Made by a program: the position numbers and the translations under genes
Shown: in pieces, positions 26,097 to 35,679 of the stretch
Layout of the letters: every line of letters begins with the position of its first letter
How positions within the stretch are numbered: the stretch's first letter is position 1
The notes under the pieces: model-generated
What the model saw: only the letters and a program-made list of their open reading frames with translations
Database searches by the model: none
Told to the model about the DNA's origin: nothing
Assembly: GCF_030010215.1 (NCBI RefSeq)
Contig: NZ_JASCRR010000002.1
Coordinates: 310,001 to 374,000, forward strand
Length of the DNA stretch: 64,000 bases
Source: Tianweitania sp. UT-5YL-CI-8
Lineage (GTDB): Bacteria > Pseudomonadota > Alphaproteobacteria > Rhizobiales > Rhizobiaceae
Direction of reading: 5' to 3'

Positions 26097-26957
26097 TCAG
26101 GGACGGCGGAAGCCTGTCGGCGCACCATAGAGATAACCAATCCGCTCGATAGCGGCGCGCAGCCCCTCGCGCGCGACGCTCATCGTGTGGCCGTTGGCGT
26201 GGATCATGGATTCGGCGTCCGTCATAACAGCCACATGCCCCTTCCAGAACACGAGGTCGCCACGCTGAAGGCCTGAATAATCCTTCCCCGGCTGCAGCGG
26301 CGTTCCCAGACCGGCCGCCTGCATGTCGGAATCGCGCAGCGCCGATTTGCCCGCCATGCGCATCGACAGTTGCACCAGCCCCGAACAATCGATGCCGAAG
26401 CCGCTCGTGCCGCCCCAAAGATAGGGCGTTTCGACCAGCCGCTCGGCGACAGAGACATAATCCGCAGCATGCTCGCCGATGGGCGACAGATGCGCCGCCA
26501 CCAATGTCTTTCCGCTGGAGAGATGGGCATATTCGGTGCCGCGTATGGTGCTGCGGTCGACCACCGTGACGCGCGAGCCCATCGAGACGACCCCGCCACG
26601 CGGCAGTTTCAGGTCCGGTCCCGGGTAGAGAAAAGTGCGCGGCGCGACCACGACATGGGTGGTCTCGGCATCGTTGGCAGCGAGCGCTGCGAGTTGCACG
26701 TAGCCGACATAGCCGTCGACTTGGCTCTGCACCCACGCAAAGCCCTGCCCTTCCTCGAAAACCAGCACGTCCTCGCCGAGAAGGAACTGCGTGTTGACGC
26801 CTGCATCGACGCGCGGCGCGGCAAGCACGTCGACGATCGACGCACCGATGCGCGCGGAACGCCCTTCCACGAACCGTTCCGCCTGCACCTTACCCTCCAG
26901 CCGGATGTCGGCCAGATCGCGGCGAAAGGCATTAAGGCGAGTATCGTGGATGGTCAA
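26097..26957 (-). CDS. NlpC/P60 family peptidoglycan endopeptidase with SH3 domains
   Basis: 286-residue C40 cysteine peptidase. Residues about 35-165 hold two bacterial SH3-like segments (ending YVGYVQLAAL and the GTEYAHLSSGKTLVAAHL region). The NlpC/P60 domain follows with catalytic Cys191 (GIDCSGLVQ), His241 (GHVAVMTD) and His253 (IHANG). It cleaves D-Glu-meso-DAP type stem-peptide bonds. There is no signal peptide, so a cytoplasmic role in recycling of cell-wall peptides is likely, fitting the neighbouring aminopeptidase. The start overlaps the stop of the marR-like gene by 4 bp. Confidence 0.92.
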   Translation of the reverse strand: MTIHDTRLNAFRRDLADIRLEGKVQAERFVEGRSARIGASIVDVLAAPRVDAGVNTQFLLGEDVLVFEEGQGFAWVQSQVDGYVGYVQLAALAANDAETTHVVVAPRTFLYPGPDLKLPRGGVVSMGSRVTVVDRSTIRGTEYAHLSSGKTLVAAHLSPIGEHAADYVSVAERLVETPYLWGGTSGFGIDCSGLVQLSMRMAGKSALRDSDMQAAGLGTPLQPGKDYSGLQRGDLVFWKGHVAVMTDAESMIHANGHTMSVAREGLRAAIERIGYLYGAPTGFRRP

Positions 26958-27304
26958 AGCGGCAACTCCAGTGCTTTTGCGATGATAACATCGCCGATCC
27001 GCTCGACATAGAGCGCACCTTCGACGGTGCGGCGGATGATGACGTTACGCCGGTCGAACTCGTCACGGTGGCGCGAAACCAGCTTCAGTTCGCCCATCGT
27101 GTCGAGGGCGCGGGTGATCACCGGCTTGGTGACGCCGAGATGGGCGGCAAGCCCGCGCACCGTGTGCGGCGGCGGATCGAGATAGATGGTCAGCAGGATG
27201 GCAGTCTGGCGCAAGGTCAGGTCGGGCGCGTCGTCGCGCACCTCGGAAAGGGTGAACTGCTGCCATAGCCGCAAGGCCTGGCTCGGGCGCAACACGATGG
27301 GCAT
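26954..27304 (-). CDS. MarR-like winged-helix transcriptional regulator
   Basis: 116 residues. The central winged helix-turn-helix is LTLRQTAILLTIYLDPPP, TVRGLAAHLGVTKPVITRAL (recognition helix) and DTMGELKLVSRHRDEFDRRN (wing), the MarR pattern. The N-terminal dimerisation helix is shorter than in most MarR proteins. It overlaps the NlpC/P60 gene by 4 bp and is 42 bp from the aminopeptidase gene on the same strand. The three-gene cluster is conserved in rhizobia; control of peptide or wall-turnover enzymes is inferred from context only. Confidence 0.85.
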   Translation of the reverse strand: MPIVLRPSQALRLWQQFTLSEVRDDAPDLTLRQTAILLTIYLDPPPHTVRGLAAHLGVTKPVITRALDTMGELKLVSRHRDEFDRRNVIIRRTVEGALYVERIGDVIIAKALELPL

Positions 27305-27346
27305 TGCACGACGGTATCAGCTATTCGTTTCGGATGCGTTTCGATC

Positions 27347-28717
27347 CTACTTCCCGAAACGCGCCGAAATGACCTTTTCCAGCGCGCGGATCGCCTGTGC
27401 CTCGCCGCCGGCAGGGCTGTACGGACGGTCCGCCGGATTCCAGCCGAAAATGTCGAAATGCGCCCAGGACCGCGCGTTTTCGACGAAACGCTTGAGGAAC
27501 AGGGCGGCGGTGATCGAACCGGCGAAGCCGTCGGTGGTGACGTTGTTCATATCCGCGATCTTCGACGACAGTTTTGCGTCATAAGGCATCCACAACGGCA
27601 TGCGCCATAGCGGGTCCTCCACAGCCAGCGATGCCGATGCGAGTTCGGACGCGAGCGCATCGTCGTCAGTATAGAAAGGCGGCAGGTCAGGCCCGAGCGC
27701 CACGCGCGCCGCACCCGTCAGCGTCGCCAGGTCGATCAGCAGATCGGGCGCCTCCTCGTCGGCCAGGGCCAGCGCATCGGCAAGAATCAGCCGGCCTTCG
27801 GCATCGGTGTTGCCGATCTCGACCGTGAAGCCCTTGCGGCTGGTGAGCACATCGCCGGGGCGAAAGGCGTTGCCGGCAATCGCGTTCTCGACCACCGGAA
27901 TCAGCACACGCAGTCTGACGTCGAGTTTCGCAGCCATGATCATGGAGGCGAGGCCCAAGACGTTGGCAGCCCCGCCCATGTCCTTCTTCATCAGGAGCAT
28001 GCCCGACGCCGGTTTGATGTCGAGGCCGCCAGTGTCAAAACACACGCCCTTGCCAACCAGCGTGACTTTCGGAGCCGTCTCGCTGCCCCATGTCATATCG
28101 AGAAGCCGGGGCGCGTCGACCGAAGCGCGGCCGACAGCATGGATCATAGGAAAATTCGCGGCAAGAAGATCGTCGCCTTGGGTGACATCCATGCGCGCGC
28201 CATGCGCCTCCGCGACATCCCGTGCGGCTTTCTCCAGCGCGTCAGCCCCCATGTCGTTGGTCGGCGTGTTGATGAGGTCGCGCGCCAGCAGGCTGCCTGC
28301 GGCCAGCGCCTTGACGCGCTCCGCATCAACGCCTTCCGGCAGCGCGAAACGGAGCGCTCTGCCGCCCTTTTTGCCATAGCGGGTGAAGACATAGCCGCCA
28401 AGCAGAAGCGCCAGCGACGAGAGTTCGGGATCGGCCGGCGAGGTCGCAAAATACCAGTCGCCCTCCGGCAAGGCCTTCGCCAAGGCGCCGACAGCCATGG
28501 CGCTGCCCGTCTCCGCCCCAAGGCCGAACAGAGCACCACCCACGCCACCGACGGCGGAGGGGAGAACAAGAACCTTGCCCGCTTCGCCATGGAAGCCATT
28601 GGCCTTGGCCCAGTTCTCGACCGCAACGCCGAGCTTTGCTTGGGCCAACCCGTCCTTGGCAATGAGATGGACCGGCAAGGCGCCTTGTGGCTTATAATAC
28701 AGTAACTCGACGGGCAT
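27347..28717 (-). CDS. Leucyl aminopeptidase family protein (M17)
   Basis: 456-residue cytosolic dinuclear metallopeptidase. Metal ligands and catalytic residues of M17 are in place: Lys223 and Asp228 in LVGKGVCFDTGG, Asp246 in MKKDMGGAAN, Asp305, Glu307 and Arg309 in NTDAEGRLIL. Shorter N-terminal domain than PepA, as in the PepB-like rhizobial group. It removes N-terminal residues from peptides and may act on peptides released by the adjacent NlpC/P60 enzyme. The ATG at 28717 has AAGGA upstream; the open frame continues far upstream but is non-coding there. Confidence 0.93.
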   Translation of the reverse strand: MPVELLYYKPQGALPVHLIAKDGLAQAKLGVAVENWAKANGFHGEAGKVLVLPSAVGGVGGALFGLGAETGSAMAVGALAKALPEGDWYFATSPADPELSSLALLLGGYVFTRYGKKGGRALRFALPEGVDAERVKALAAGSLLARDLINTPTNDMGADALEKAARDVAEAHGARMDVTQGDDLLAANFPMIHAVGRASVDAPRLLDMTWGSETAPKVTLVGKGVCFDTGGLDIKPASGMLLMKKDMGGAANVLGLASMIMAAKLDVRLRVLIPVVENAIAGNAFRPGDVLTSRKGFTVEIGNTDAEGRLILADALALADEEAPDLLIDLATLTGAARVALGPDLPPFYTDDDALASELASASLAVEDPLWRMPLWMPYDAKLSSKIADMNNVTTDGFAGSITAALFLKRFVENARSWAHFDIFGWNPADRPYSPAGGEAQAIRALEKVISARFGK

Positions 28718-28869
28718 TTCATATCCTTTTGGGGAACTGTCTCGATGACCGGTGAGTGATACGTCACGGACCGCGCGGCGCAATGATTTTGTTACATACT
28801 GGTGCGATTTATGCCCTGCGCACCTATGCAGCGTTGCTTGGGTTGATTTTTTTGTTGACGGGGGTTTAT

Positions 28870-28901
28870 GTGCGACGCACCATCGCTTTGCGGCGTTGCA
28901 C
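28870..28901 (+). promoter_or_regulatory. Hairpin leader before small orphan gene
   Basis: GTGCGACGC (28870-28878) pairs with GCGTTGCAC (28893-28901) with one G-U pair, around a 14-nt loop. It ends 20 nt before the ATG of the 98-residue ORF, close enough to influence its translation. Function unknown. Confidence 0.4.
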
Positions 28902-28921
28902 AATAATCTCACGAGGCGGCT

Positions 28922-29218
28922 ATGAAGACATTTTTCGTTAGTTACAGGCTGGACTTCGACAAGCATTTTCTTGAGCGACTGCAATCGATCCGATATCAAC
29001 TCTCCGAGATCGGCGAAGCGTGGGTGGAGGTTCCTCAGTTTGCTGTCATTCGGTGCGACGATGAATCCAACACCGAGACGATAGAGTGGGCCTTTTATCG
29101 CGGCGGTTTCGACAAAAGCCGCGATTCCATGACCATTTTCGAAGCTCAGCCGACCCGTGCCGTAAGCATTGGCGACCAGCCCGACTACAGGATGCCTTCT
29201 CTCGCATTCCAGGCTTGA
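28922..29218 (+). CDS. Hypothetical protein, possible SinR/Cas2-like ferredoxin fold
   Basis: 98 residues, not recognised with certainty. MKTFFVSYRLDFD is a hydrophobic strand of the kind that opens Cas2/SinR-like small proteins (F-h-V-S-Y-x-L). It is followed by an amphipathic helix (HFLERLQSIRYQLSEIG), a second strand pair (AWVEVPQFAVIRCDDE) and a helix (NTETIEWAFYR). This beta-alpha-beta pattern is inference, not a database match. A GAGG lies before the ATG. No other CRISPR or SinR gene is near. The local base composition is less GC-rich than the flanks, which hints at acquisition. Confidence 0.55.
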   Translation: MKTFFVSYRLDFDKHFLERLQSIRYQLSEIGEAWVEVPQFAVIRCDDESNTETIEWAFYRGGFDKSRDSMTIFEAQPTRAVSIGDQPDYRMPSLAFQA

Positions 29219-29273
29219 TCCTCGCCCACCCCATTCTGGCCCGATTGTCGTCGATGCTGGATTGGTACTTGGC

Positions 29274-29648
29274 GTGCTCAGGCGGGCTAAGACGTGGAGA
29301 AGACGATTGCGATTTTGGCTCTTACTTATAACTCTGCTGTTTGCTGGCTCCTTTGCGAACGCCCAAGCGCCAGACCTCACCAATCGGGAATTGGAAGATA
29401 GGCTAGACCAGGCACGGCTGCGGCTTGTCGAGTTGCAGGACAGGCGTCAGGAACTGCTTGGCCCGTGGCGCGAGGCAAATGCTCTTTTGGAAGAAGCCAG
29501 GCTTGCAAAGGATACGGCGCGTGCAGCGGGACTGCAGAAAAAAGTTTCCGCTTTGAAGCCCACTTATATTGAAAACCGTGACGCCTATTTTGCGACGGTG
29601 GAAGAAGTCGAAAAACTCAAGGCAGAGCGACAACGCCGCGGTCTATAA
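29274..29648 (+). CDS. Secreted coiled-coil hypothetical protein
   Basis: 124 residues from a GTG at 29274 (a TTG at 29307 preceded by GGAGAAG is an equally good start). A clear signal peptide: basic RRRLRFW, hydrophobic LLLITLLFAGS, cleavage at ANA-QAP. The mature part (about 90 residues) is a charged heptad-rich helix (NRELEDRLDQARLRLVELQ... EEVEKLKAERQRR), predicting a periplasmic coiled coil. No family recognised. It begins 55 bp after the 98-residue ORF on the same strand, so the two may be co-transcribed. Confidence 0.6.
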   Translation: MLRRAKTWRRRLRFWLLLITLLFAGSFANAQAPDLTNRELEDRLDQARLRLVELQDRRQELLGPWREANALLEEARLAKDTARAAGLQKKVSALKPTYIENRDAYFATVEEVEKLKAERQRRGL

Positions 29649-29830
29649 GCGGTGGCAGTCATCCTCCGCCGGTCGACCGAGAAGCGCTACGCCGCGTTGC
29701 AGCATAAAGAGCTGCGCTCAAGTGTCCGTCCATAGCACCGGCATCGCTTGCGCGCTACCCGATCCGCGCCGGAGCGATTGCCAAGTTCGAAGCGCGCGCC
29801 TATCTCTGACGCAAGATCGGCAGGAGCTTC

Positions 29831-31072
29831 ATGGCGCGGGCATTTCTCTTTGTTCTCGATTCCTTAGGCATTGGCGGCGCGCCCGATGCGGAGAGGTTCG
29901 GAGACGTTGGCGCGGACACGCTCGGCCATATTGCACGCGCCTGCGCCGAAGGACGCGCGAACAAGCCCGGCCTGCGCAGCGGCCCTCTGCGGCTGCCCGT
30001 CATGGGCTCTCTGGGCCTTGGCGAAGCGGCCTATCTCGCTTCCGGAGACCGCCCCGACATCGGCGCGGCCGCCCTTGCGCCATCCTCGTTCCATGGCGCC
30101 GCCCGGGAAATCTCCAGCGGCAAGGACACGCCTTCCGGCCATTGGGAAATCGCCGGCCTGCCGGTGCGTTTCGACTGGGGCTACTTTCCCGAGACGGTGC
30201 CGACCTTTCCGCCGGACCTCACCGACGCGATCGTCCGCGAGGCGGGGCTGCCGGGAATCCTGGGCAATTGCCACGCCTCGGGCACCGACATCATCGAACG
30301 CCATGGCGAAGAGCACATCCGGACGGGAAAGCCGATCTGCTACACATCGGCCGACTCGGTGTTCCAGATCGCCGCGCATGAAACGCATTTCGGGCTGGAG
30401 AAACTTTACGATCTTTGCGCAACAGTCAGGCGGCTGGTCGACCCGCTCAACATCGGCCGCGTCATCGCCCGGCCGTTCACCGGCGACGACGCGGCGCATT
30501 TCGAGCGCACCGGCAACCGCCGCGACTATGCCGTTCCCCCTCCGGAACCCACGCTTCTCGACCGTCTGGTCGAACGCGGAAGTACAGTGCTCGGCATCGG
30601 CAAGATCGGCGACATCTTCGCCCATCGCGGCATCTCCCGCCTGCGCAAGGCGCCCGACAATATGGCGATGTTCGACCAGGCGCTGGCGGCGATGGACGAG
30701 GCGGCGGATGGCGACTTCGTCTTCGCGAACTTCGTCGATTTCGACATGCTCTACGGCCATAGGCGCGACGTCGCGGGCTATGCAGCGGCGCTCGAAGCTT
30801 TCGACCGGCGTCTGCCGGAAGCGCTGTCCAAGCTGCGCGACGGCGACCTGCTGATCCTGACCGCCGACCATGGCTGCGATCCGACCTGGCCCGGCACCGA
30901 CCACACGCGCGAGCAGGTGCCTGTCATCGGCCTGCTGCCGGGCCATGCCGGCGGATCGATCGGCCTGCGCGGCACCTTCGCCGATATCGGCGAAACGGTG
31001 GCGGAGCACCTCGACCTCTCGCACGGTCCTCACGGCTCCTCGTTCCACAAGGCGATCGCAGCCGATGCCTGA
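29831..31072 (+). CDS. deoB: Phosphopentomutase
   Basis: 413-residue metalloenzyme of the alkaline phosphatase superfamily that interconverts (deoxy)ribose 1- and 5-phosphates in nucleoside salvage. Asp10 in [13 protein letters not shown] and the C-terminal [19 protein letters not shown] supply the Mn ligands; GADTLGHIA and [14 protein letters not shown] (catalytic Thr) are intact. Length is normal. Its last 8 bp overlap the start of mutM, implying coupled expression. Confidence 0.97.
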   Translation: MARAFLFVLDSLGIGGAPDAERFGDVGADTLGHIARACAEGRANKPGLRSGPLRLPVMGSLGLGEAAYLASGDRPDIGAAALAPSSFHGAAREISSGKDTPSGHWEIAGLPVRFDWGYFPETVPTFPPDLTDAIVREAGLPGILGNCHASGTDIIERHGEEHIRTGKPICYTSADSVFQIAAHETHFGLEKLYDLCATVRRLVDPLNIGRVIARPFTGDDAAHFERTGNRRDYAVPPPEPTLLDRLVERGSTVLGIGKIGDIFAHRGISRLRKAPDNMAMFDQALAAMDEAADGDFVFANFVDFDMLYGHRRDVAGYAAALEAFDRRLPEALSKLRDGDLLILTADHGCDPTWPGTDHTREQVPVIGLLPGHAGGSIGLRGTFADIGETVAEHLDLSHGPHGSSFHKAIAADA

Positions 31073-31955
31073 GCTTCCCGAGGTCGAAACCGTCCGGCGC
31101 GGGCTGCAACCGGTGCTCGAAGGCGCAAGGATACGCGCCGTTGAGATGCGCCGACCCAATCTGCGCTTTCCGTTCCCGCCTGGTTTCGTCGAACGGCTGG
31201 TCGGCAAGACCATCGTTTCCGTCAGTCGACGCGCCAAATATCTCGTGATGCATGTAGAAGACGGGCCGATCCTGATCTGTCATCTCGGCATGTCCGGCTC
31301 CTTCCGCATCGAGGCCGATGGCGATGCGAACATACCCGGTGTCTTCGTCCACGAGCGCTCCAAGGCGCTGCTTCACGACCATGTCGTGTTCGACCTCGAG
31401 ACCAAGGGCGGCGGCCCTGCCCGCGTCGTCTTCAACGACCCCAGGCGTTTCGGATTCATGCTGTTTGCCGAGCAGGATGGCGGCGTCCACCCCATGCTGA
31501 CGGGCCTTGGCGTCGAGCCGACAGGCAACGTGCTCGATGGTCCGATGCTGTCCAGCCTGCTCGAAGGCAAGAAGACGCCGCTCAAGTCAGCACTTCTCGA
31601 CCAGCGGCTGATCGCGGGGCTCGGCAACATCTATGTGTCCGAAGCGCTGTGGCGGGCCGGACTGTCGCCGAAGCGTCTTGCCGGCACGCTCGGCGGCCGC
31701 GGCAAACTCGCCCGGGACCGCAGCGCGCTGCTTGCCCAATCCATTCGCGAGGTGATCGCGGATGCGATTGCCGCCGGCGGCTCCTCCTTGCGCGATTATG
31801 TGCAGACGGACGGCTCGCTGGGCTATTTTCAACACTCCTTCTCGGTCTATGGACGTGAGGGAGAACCGTGCCGGAAACCCGGCTGCACCGGACATGTCGA
31901 GCGCATCGTCCAGAGTGGCCGGTCCACTTTCTTCTGCAGCCGGTGCCAGCACTGA
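31065..31955 (+). CDS. mutM: Formamidopyrimidine-DNA glycosylase
   Basis: 296-residue base-excision enzyme that removes 8-oxoG and Fapy lesions. The N-terminal [13 protein letters not shown] provides the catalytic Pro2 and Glu3; Lys in the [11 protein letters not shown] region is the beta-elimination loop; [18 protein letters not shown] is the helix-two-turn-helix; the C-terminal zinc finger has C-x4-C and C-x2-C (CRKPGC, CSRC). Starts 8 bp inside the end of deoB. Expressed with deoB and probably the following enoyl-CoA hydratase gene. Confidence 0.97.
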   Translation: MPELPEVETVRRGLQPVLEGARIRAVEMRRPNLRFPFPPGFVERLVGKTIVSVSRRAKYLVMHVEDGPILICHLGMSGSFRIEADGDANIPGVFVHERSKALLHDHVVFDLETKGGGPARVVFNDPRRFGFMLFAEQDGGVHPMLTGLGVEPTGNVLDGPMLSSLLEGKKTPLKSALLDQRLIAGLGNIYVSEALWRAGLSPKRLAGTLGGRGKLARDRSALLAQSIREVIADAIAAGGSSLRDYVQTDGSLGYFQHSFSVYGREGEPCRKPGCTGHVERIVQSGRSTFFCSRCQH

Positions 31956-31977
31956 ATCACAGGGAGACGACGAAGAC

Positions 31978-32751
31978 ATGGCTTACGAGACGATACTGGT
32001 GGAGACGCGCGGCAAGGTCGGGCTCATCACGCTGAACAGGCCCAAGGCGCTCAACGCGCTGAACTCGCAAGTGCTGGCCGACCTGATGGCCGCCGTCGAG
32101 GGCTTCGAGAAGGACGGCACTATCGGCGCCATCGTCCTGACGGGGTCGGAAAAGGCCTTCGCCGCAGGCGCCGACATCAAGGAAATGCAGTCGCAGTCCT
32201 ATGTCGACATGTATCTCGGCGATTTCTTCAGCGGTTGGGAAGCCTTCACCCGTACCCGCAAGCCGATCATCGCCGCGGTTGCCGGCTATGCTCTGGGCGG
32301 CGGCTGCGAGTTGGCGATGATGTGCGATTTCATCATCGCGGCCGACACCGCGAAATTCGGACAGCCCGAAATCACGCTCGGCGTCATGCCCGGCATGGGC
32401 GGATCGCAGCGGCTCACCCGCTTCGTCGGCAAGTCCAAGGCGATGGACATGTGCCTCACCGGCCGCATGATGGATGCAGCCGAGGCCGAACGCGCCGGCC
32501 TGGTGTCGCGGGTGGTTCCCGCCGGCGAGGTGGTTGAGGAGGCCCTGAAGGCCGCGACCAAGATTGCCAGCTTCTCGCTGCCGTCCGTCATCATGAACAA
32601 GGAGGCGGTCAACCGCTCTTATGAAACGACCCTCGCCGAGGGCCTCCGTTTCGAGCGGCGGCTGTTTCATTCCATGTTCGCGCTTGAGGATCAGAAGGAA
32701 GGCATGACGGCCTTCGTCGAGAAACGTACAGCCAACTTCCAGAACCGCTAG
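31978..32751 (+). CDS. Enoyl-CoA hydratase
   Basis: 257-residue crotonase-fold enzyme. Oxyanion-hole segments [12 protein letters not shown] and [15 protein letters not shown] are intact, and the catalytic Glu lies in [16 protein letters not shown] with a second Glu in the preceding helix. This is the FadB1x/EchA short-chain type, hydrating 2-enoyl-CoA in beta-oxidation. Strong AGGGAGA upstream of the ATG at 31978. Located 22 bp after mutM; the deoB-mutM-echA order with rpsT behind it is conserved in rhizobia. Confidence 0.95.
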   Translation: MAYETILVETRGKVGLITLNRPKALNALNSQVLADLMAAVEGFEKDGTIGAIVLTGSEKAFAAGADIKEMQSQSYVDMYLGDFFSGWEAFTRTRKPIIAAVAGYALGGGCELAMMCDFIIAADTAKFGQPEITLGVMPGMGGSQRLTRFVGKSKAMDMCLTGRMMDAAEAERAGLVSRVVPAGEVVEEALKAATKIASFSLPSVIMNKEAVNRSYETTLAEGLRFERRLFHSMFALEDQKEGMTAFVEKRTANFQNR

Positions 32752-32895
32752 GGCCGCAAAGCTGGCCAGATCCATTCGGATTCACGTTGACGCGGCGAAA
32801 AAGCTGAACTATAAGCCGCGCAACTGAGGTGGCCGTTTGGCCGCCCGAGATTTTTTTGCGCCTTACACGGCGTCAACCCAGATTAGAGAGGCACC

Positions 32896-33165
32896 ATGGC
32901 CAATACCTCTTCGGCCAAGAAGGCAACGCGGAAAATCGCTCGCCGCACGGCTTTAAACAAGAACCGTCGTTCGCGGGTCCGCACCTTCATCCGCAAAGTC
33001 GAGGAAGCTTTGGCCTCCGGCGACAAGACCGCAGCGCAGGAAGCCTTCGTTGCAGCACAGCCGGAACTGATGCGCGCCGCCACCAAGGGCGTGATGCACA
33101 AGAACACCGCGTCCCGCAAGGTTTCGCGTCTCGCCCAGCGCCTGAAGGCCCTGTCGGCAGCTTAA
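32896..33165 (+). CDS. rpsT: 30S ribosomal protein S20
   Basis: 89 residues, very basic, starting [20 protein letters not shown], the usual S20 N terminus, and ending in a helical [12 protein letters not shown]. Binds 16S rRNA early in 30S assembly. GAGAGG precedes the ATG. It is followed by a strong terminator and the dnaA leader, the typical rhizobial rpsT-dnaA arrangement. Confidence 0.98.
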   Translation: MANTSSAKKATRKIARRTALNKNRRSRVRTFIRKVEEALASGDKTAAQEAFVAAQPELMRAATKGVMHKNTASRKVSRLAQRLKALSAA

Positions 33166-33185
33166 TTTCAAGTCCTGAACTATCC

Positions 33186-33220
33186 AAAAGCCCGGCGCTT
33201 TGGCGCCGGGCTTTTCTTTT
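33186..33220 (+). terminator. Rho-independent terminator of rpsT
   Basis: A 13-bp perfect stem AAAAGCCCGGCGC / GCGCCGGGCTTTT with a 4-nt loop, followed by CTTTT; 20 bp after the stop codon. Confidence 0.93.
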
Positions 33221-33967
33221 GCCGAGCAAAGGCATGAAATTTGTCCTCACGTGGCAGCTTTGGCGCACGGGAGATGCCTTTGTTGGTTTGCCGGCGTCCC
33301 GCCCGCCCGCCAGCGGAAATTCTTCAATAGAAACACTCTTCGAAATTCCTAAGATCCCGAATTGTCTTTTTTAAACAGGGTGTTGCAGACCTTTATCCAC
33401 AGCTTATTCACTCTGCGCGACACCCTTCGGGGACAAGTCTCTGTCAAGCAATTTTTTTAGAAAAATTATCGGGGCGACGTGAATTTTCACCATTCGTCAA
33501 AACGGTTTGAATCACAAAGGCTTTGCTGCTTTCGGAGCGACGAATCTCATTTTGGGGCAGCGCAATTCCTTAAAAATCCGTTAGCCCCGGTCTTGCTCTG
33601 TCCACAACGTTTTTCGTACAGTCAAAACATCGAAGGGACGGGCTCCGAGCTCACTACCAAACCTGAAAATTTGCAGTTTTCCGAACGTGGCGCAATGCCG
33701 CGAACGGGTAAGGTTTGGCCTTCTGCGTAGACGTGTGAGTGGGGTACTTACGACAATTAGAGCATGCGGCGCGCCAGCGCATAACGCTGGCAGAGAAGGT
33801 TTTGTTTGTCTTTTTGCGTCAAACGGACGGACCTCGTTCGCTGCGCAAGGCAGGCGATAGGAACAAACGGTTGCCGCCGCCTCAAGCGGCATCCGAACCA
33901 TAAATAACCTCGGCGGGCGCAAGCGGCGCACCTGCACGATGGACATGAAAGTACAGGGATAGGGATT
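33221..33967 (+). promoter_or_regulatory. dnaA leader/promoter region with DnaA boxes
   Basis: About 750 bp with no convincing gene, AT-rich from about 33330 to 33680. A perfect DnaA box TTATCCACA lies at 33393-33401, and a degenerate TTATTCACT at 33404-33412 is in the same orientation 11 bp on. TGTCCACAA at about 33599 is a third weak match. Two GAATC sites (33509-33513, 33542-33546) fit the CcrM methylation motif GANTC. TTAA-N7-TTAG near 33567 resembles a CtrA site. Autoregulation of dnaA is inferred; a replication origin is not demonstrated. Confidence 0.6.
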
Positions 33968-35503
33968 TTGGCGAAAATGCAGAGCAGTGTGGAACGGCAG
34001 ACGGTTTCCAGCTTTCATATCGGCGAAAGCCCCGCTATCGAGGGCGAGATGAAAGCCGCAAGCGGTGCTGAACAGAATTTCGAGAGGGTGAAGGCACAGC
34101 TCAAGGCGCGGTTAGGAAGCGAAGTCTATTCAAGCTGGTTCGGCCGCATGAAGGTCGCGGAAGCCTCCAAGGACCTCGTGCGCCTGTCAGTTCCGACGGC
34201 CTTTCTGAAATCGTGGATCAACAGCCACTATGTCGACCTGATCGCCGAACTCTGGCGCCAGGAAGAACCCGGCCTGCTGAAGCTGGAAGTGATCGTCCGC
34301 ACCGCGGCCCGTGCGGCCCGCATCGAGCCCGAAGCGCCGCCCGCCCGCAAGATGCCGCATCAGGCCCAGACCGCGCTGTCCTCGGGCATGGTATCGCCGA
34401 CCAAGATGGAACGCCCGCTGTCGGCGCGTCCCATTCCGGCCGAGACCGAGTTCAAGCAGAGCGTTCTCGGCTCGCCGCTCGACCCGCGCTATACATTCCA
34501 GTCCTTCGTCGAGGGTCCGGCCAATCGCGTGGCACTCGCCGCTGCCAAGGCGGTGTCGGAATCCACCTCGCGGTTCAACCCGCTGTTCCTGCATGCATCG
34601 GTCGGCCTCGGCAAAACGCACCTGCTTCAGGCGCTTGCGGCGGAATCGCTGCGCCAGAACCCGAAGTCGCGCGTCGTCTATCTGACGGCGGAATATTTCA
34701 TGTGGCGCTTCGCCACCGCGATCCGCGACAACAACGCGCTGACGCTGAAGGAACAGTTGCGCGACATCGACCTCTTGATCATCGACGACATGCAGTTCCT
34801 GCAGGGCAAGTCGATCCAGCACGAGTTCTGTCATCTCATCAACATGCTGCTCGACAGCGCCAAGCAGGTCGTCGTGGCCGCCGACCGTCCGCCGTCGGAA
34901 CTGGAATCGCTGGAGCCCCGTGTCCGTTCGCGCCTTAATGGCGGGGTGGCGCTGGAGATCATGGCGCCTGACTTCGCCATGCGACTCGGCATGCTGCAAA
35001 TGCGCATGGCGCAGGCCAAGGCCGAAGACCAGAGCCTCAACATGGACGAGGAAATCCTCTCCCATATCGCCCGCACTGTCACTGGCAGCGGCCGCGAACT
35101 GGAAGGCGCTTTCAACCAGCTTCTCTTCCGCCAGTCCTTCGAGCCGAACCTGACGATCGACCGGGTCGAGGAAATCCTCGGTCATATCTATCGCTCCGGC
35201 GAGCCCAAGCGCGTCCGCATCGAGGACATCCAGCGCATCGTAGCAAGACACTACAACGTGTCGAAGACGGAGCTTCTGTCCAACCGCCGCACCCGCACGA
35301 TCGTCAAGCCGCGCCAGGTCGCCATGTACCTGTCCAAGGTGATGACGCCGCGCTCCTTGCCGGAGATCGGACGCCGCTTCGGCGGTCGCGACCACACCAC
35401 GGTTCTGCACGCGGTTCGCAAGATCGAGGATCTTTCCGGCGCCGACAATACGCTGGCGCAGGAACTGGAGTTGCTCAGAAGGCTGATCACCGATCAGGCT
35501 TGA
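33968..35503 (+). CDS. dnaA: Chromosomal replication initiator protein DnaA
   Basis: 511 residues. Domain I (about 35-110) binds helicase; domain II is a variable linker; domain III is AAA+ with Walker [13 protein letters not shown] and Walker [14 protein letters not shown]; domain IV binds DnaA boxes with the helix-turn-helix and signature [16 protein letters not shown]. The start is TTG at 33968 preceded by AGGGATAGGG; an ATG three codons later is possible. The P-loop lacks the second residue pattern GYGxGKTH and reads VGLGKTH, as in other rhizobia. Regulation by the DnaA boxes upstream is likely. Confidence 0.97.
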   Translation: MAKMQSSVERQTVSSFHIGESPAIEGEMKAASGAEQNFERVKAQLKARLGSEVYSSWFGRMKVAEASKDLVRLSVPTAFLKSWINSHYVDLIAELWRQEEPGLLKLEVIVRTAARAARIEPEAPPARKMPHQAQTALSSGMVSPTKMERPLSARPIPAETEFKQSVLGSPLDPRYTFQSFVEGPANRVALAAAKAVSESTSRFNPLFLHASVGLGKTHLLQALAAESLRQNPKSRVVYLTAEYFMWRFATAIRDNNALTLKEQLRDIDLLIIDDMQFLQGKSIQHEFCHLINMLLDSAKQVVVAADRPPSELESLEPRVRSRLNGGVALEIMAPDFAMRLGMLQMRMAQAKAEDQSLNMDEEILSHIARTVTGSGRELEGAFNQLLFRQSFEPNLTIDRVEEILGHIYRSGEPKRVRIEDIQRIVARHYNVSKTELLSNRRTRTIVKPRQVAMYLSKVMTPRSLPEIGRRFGGRDHTTVLHAVRKIEDLSGADNTLAQELELLRRLITDQA

Positions 35504-35679
35504 GCAGCCCTCCAAGGTTATCCCCAGAATGGTCGTCCGGAGACGCATAAGCGTGTGCGAAGGCTTGCGTTTCCGGCTCTTTTCCTGTCAGACTTGCCGC
35601 CCATTCTGAACGTGCCCACGGCGCTTTGAGGGCTCGCCCGCAGAGCCCGCGACTTCATGAAAAGCGAGTTTGTTGCATC
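35504..35679 (+). promoter_or_regulatory. dnaA-dnaN intergenic region
   Basis: 176 bp containing TTATCCCCA (one mismatch from the DnaA box) about 15 bp after the dnaA stop. No gene seen. Likely carries a dnaN promoter. Confidence 0.35.

Noticed and set aside
28718-29383. N-terminal extension of the leucyl aminopeptidase by about 220 codons
   Set aside because: The extension has no recognisable domain, is antisense to two small plus-strand ORFs, and ATG 28717 has a good Shine-Dalgarno and the expected family start.
33221-33967. Chromosomal replication origin (oriC)
   Set aside because: AT-rich, but only one perfect DnaA box and one or two weak ones, and in related bacteria the origin is usually elsewhere. 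Kept as a dnaA regulatory region.
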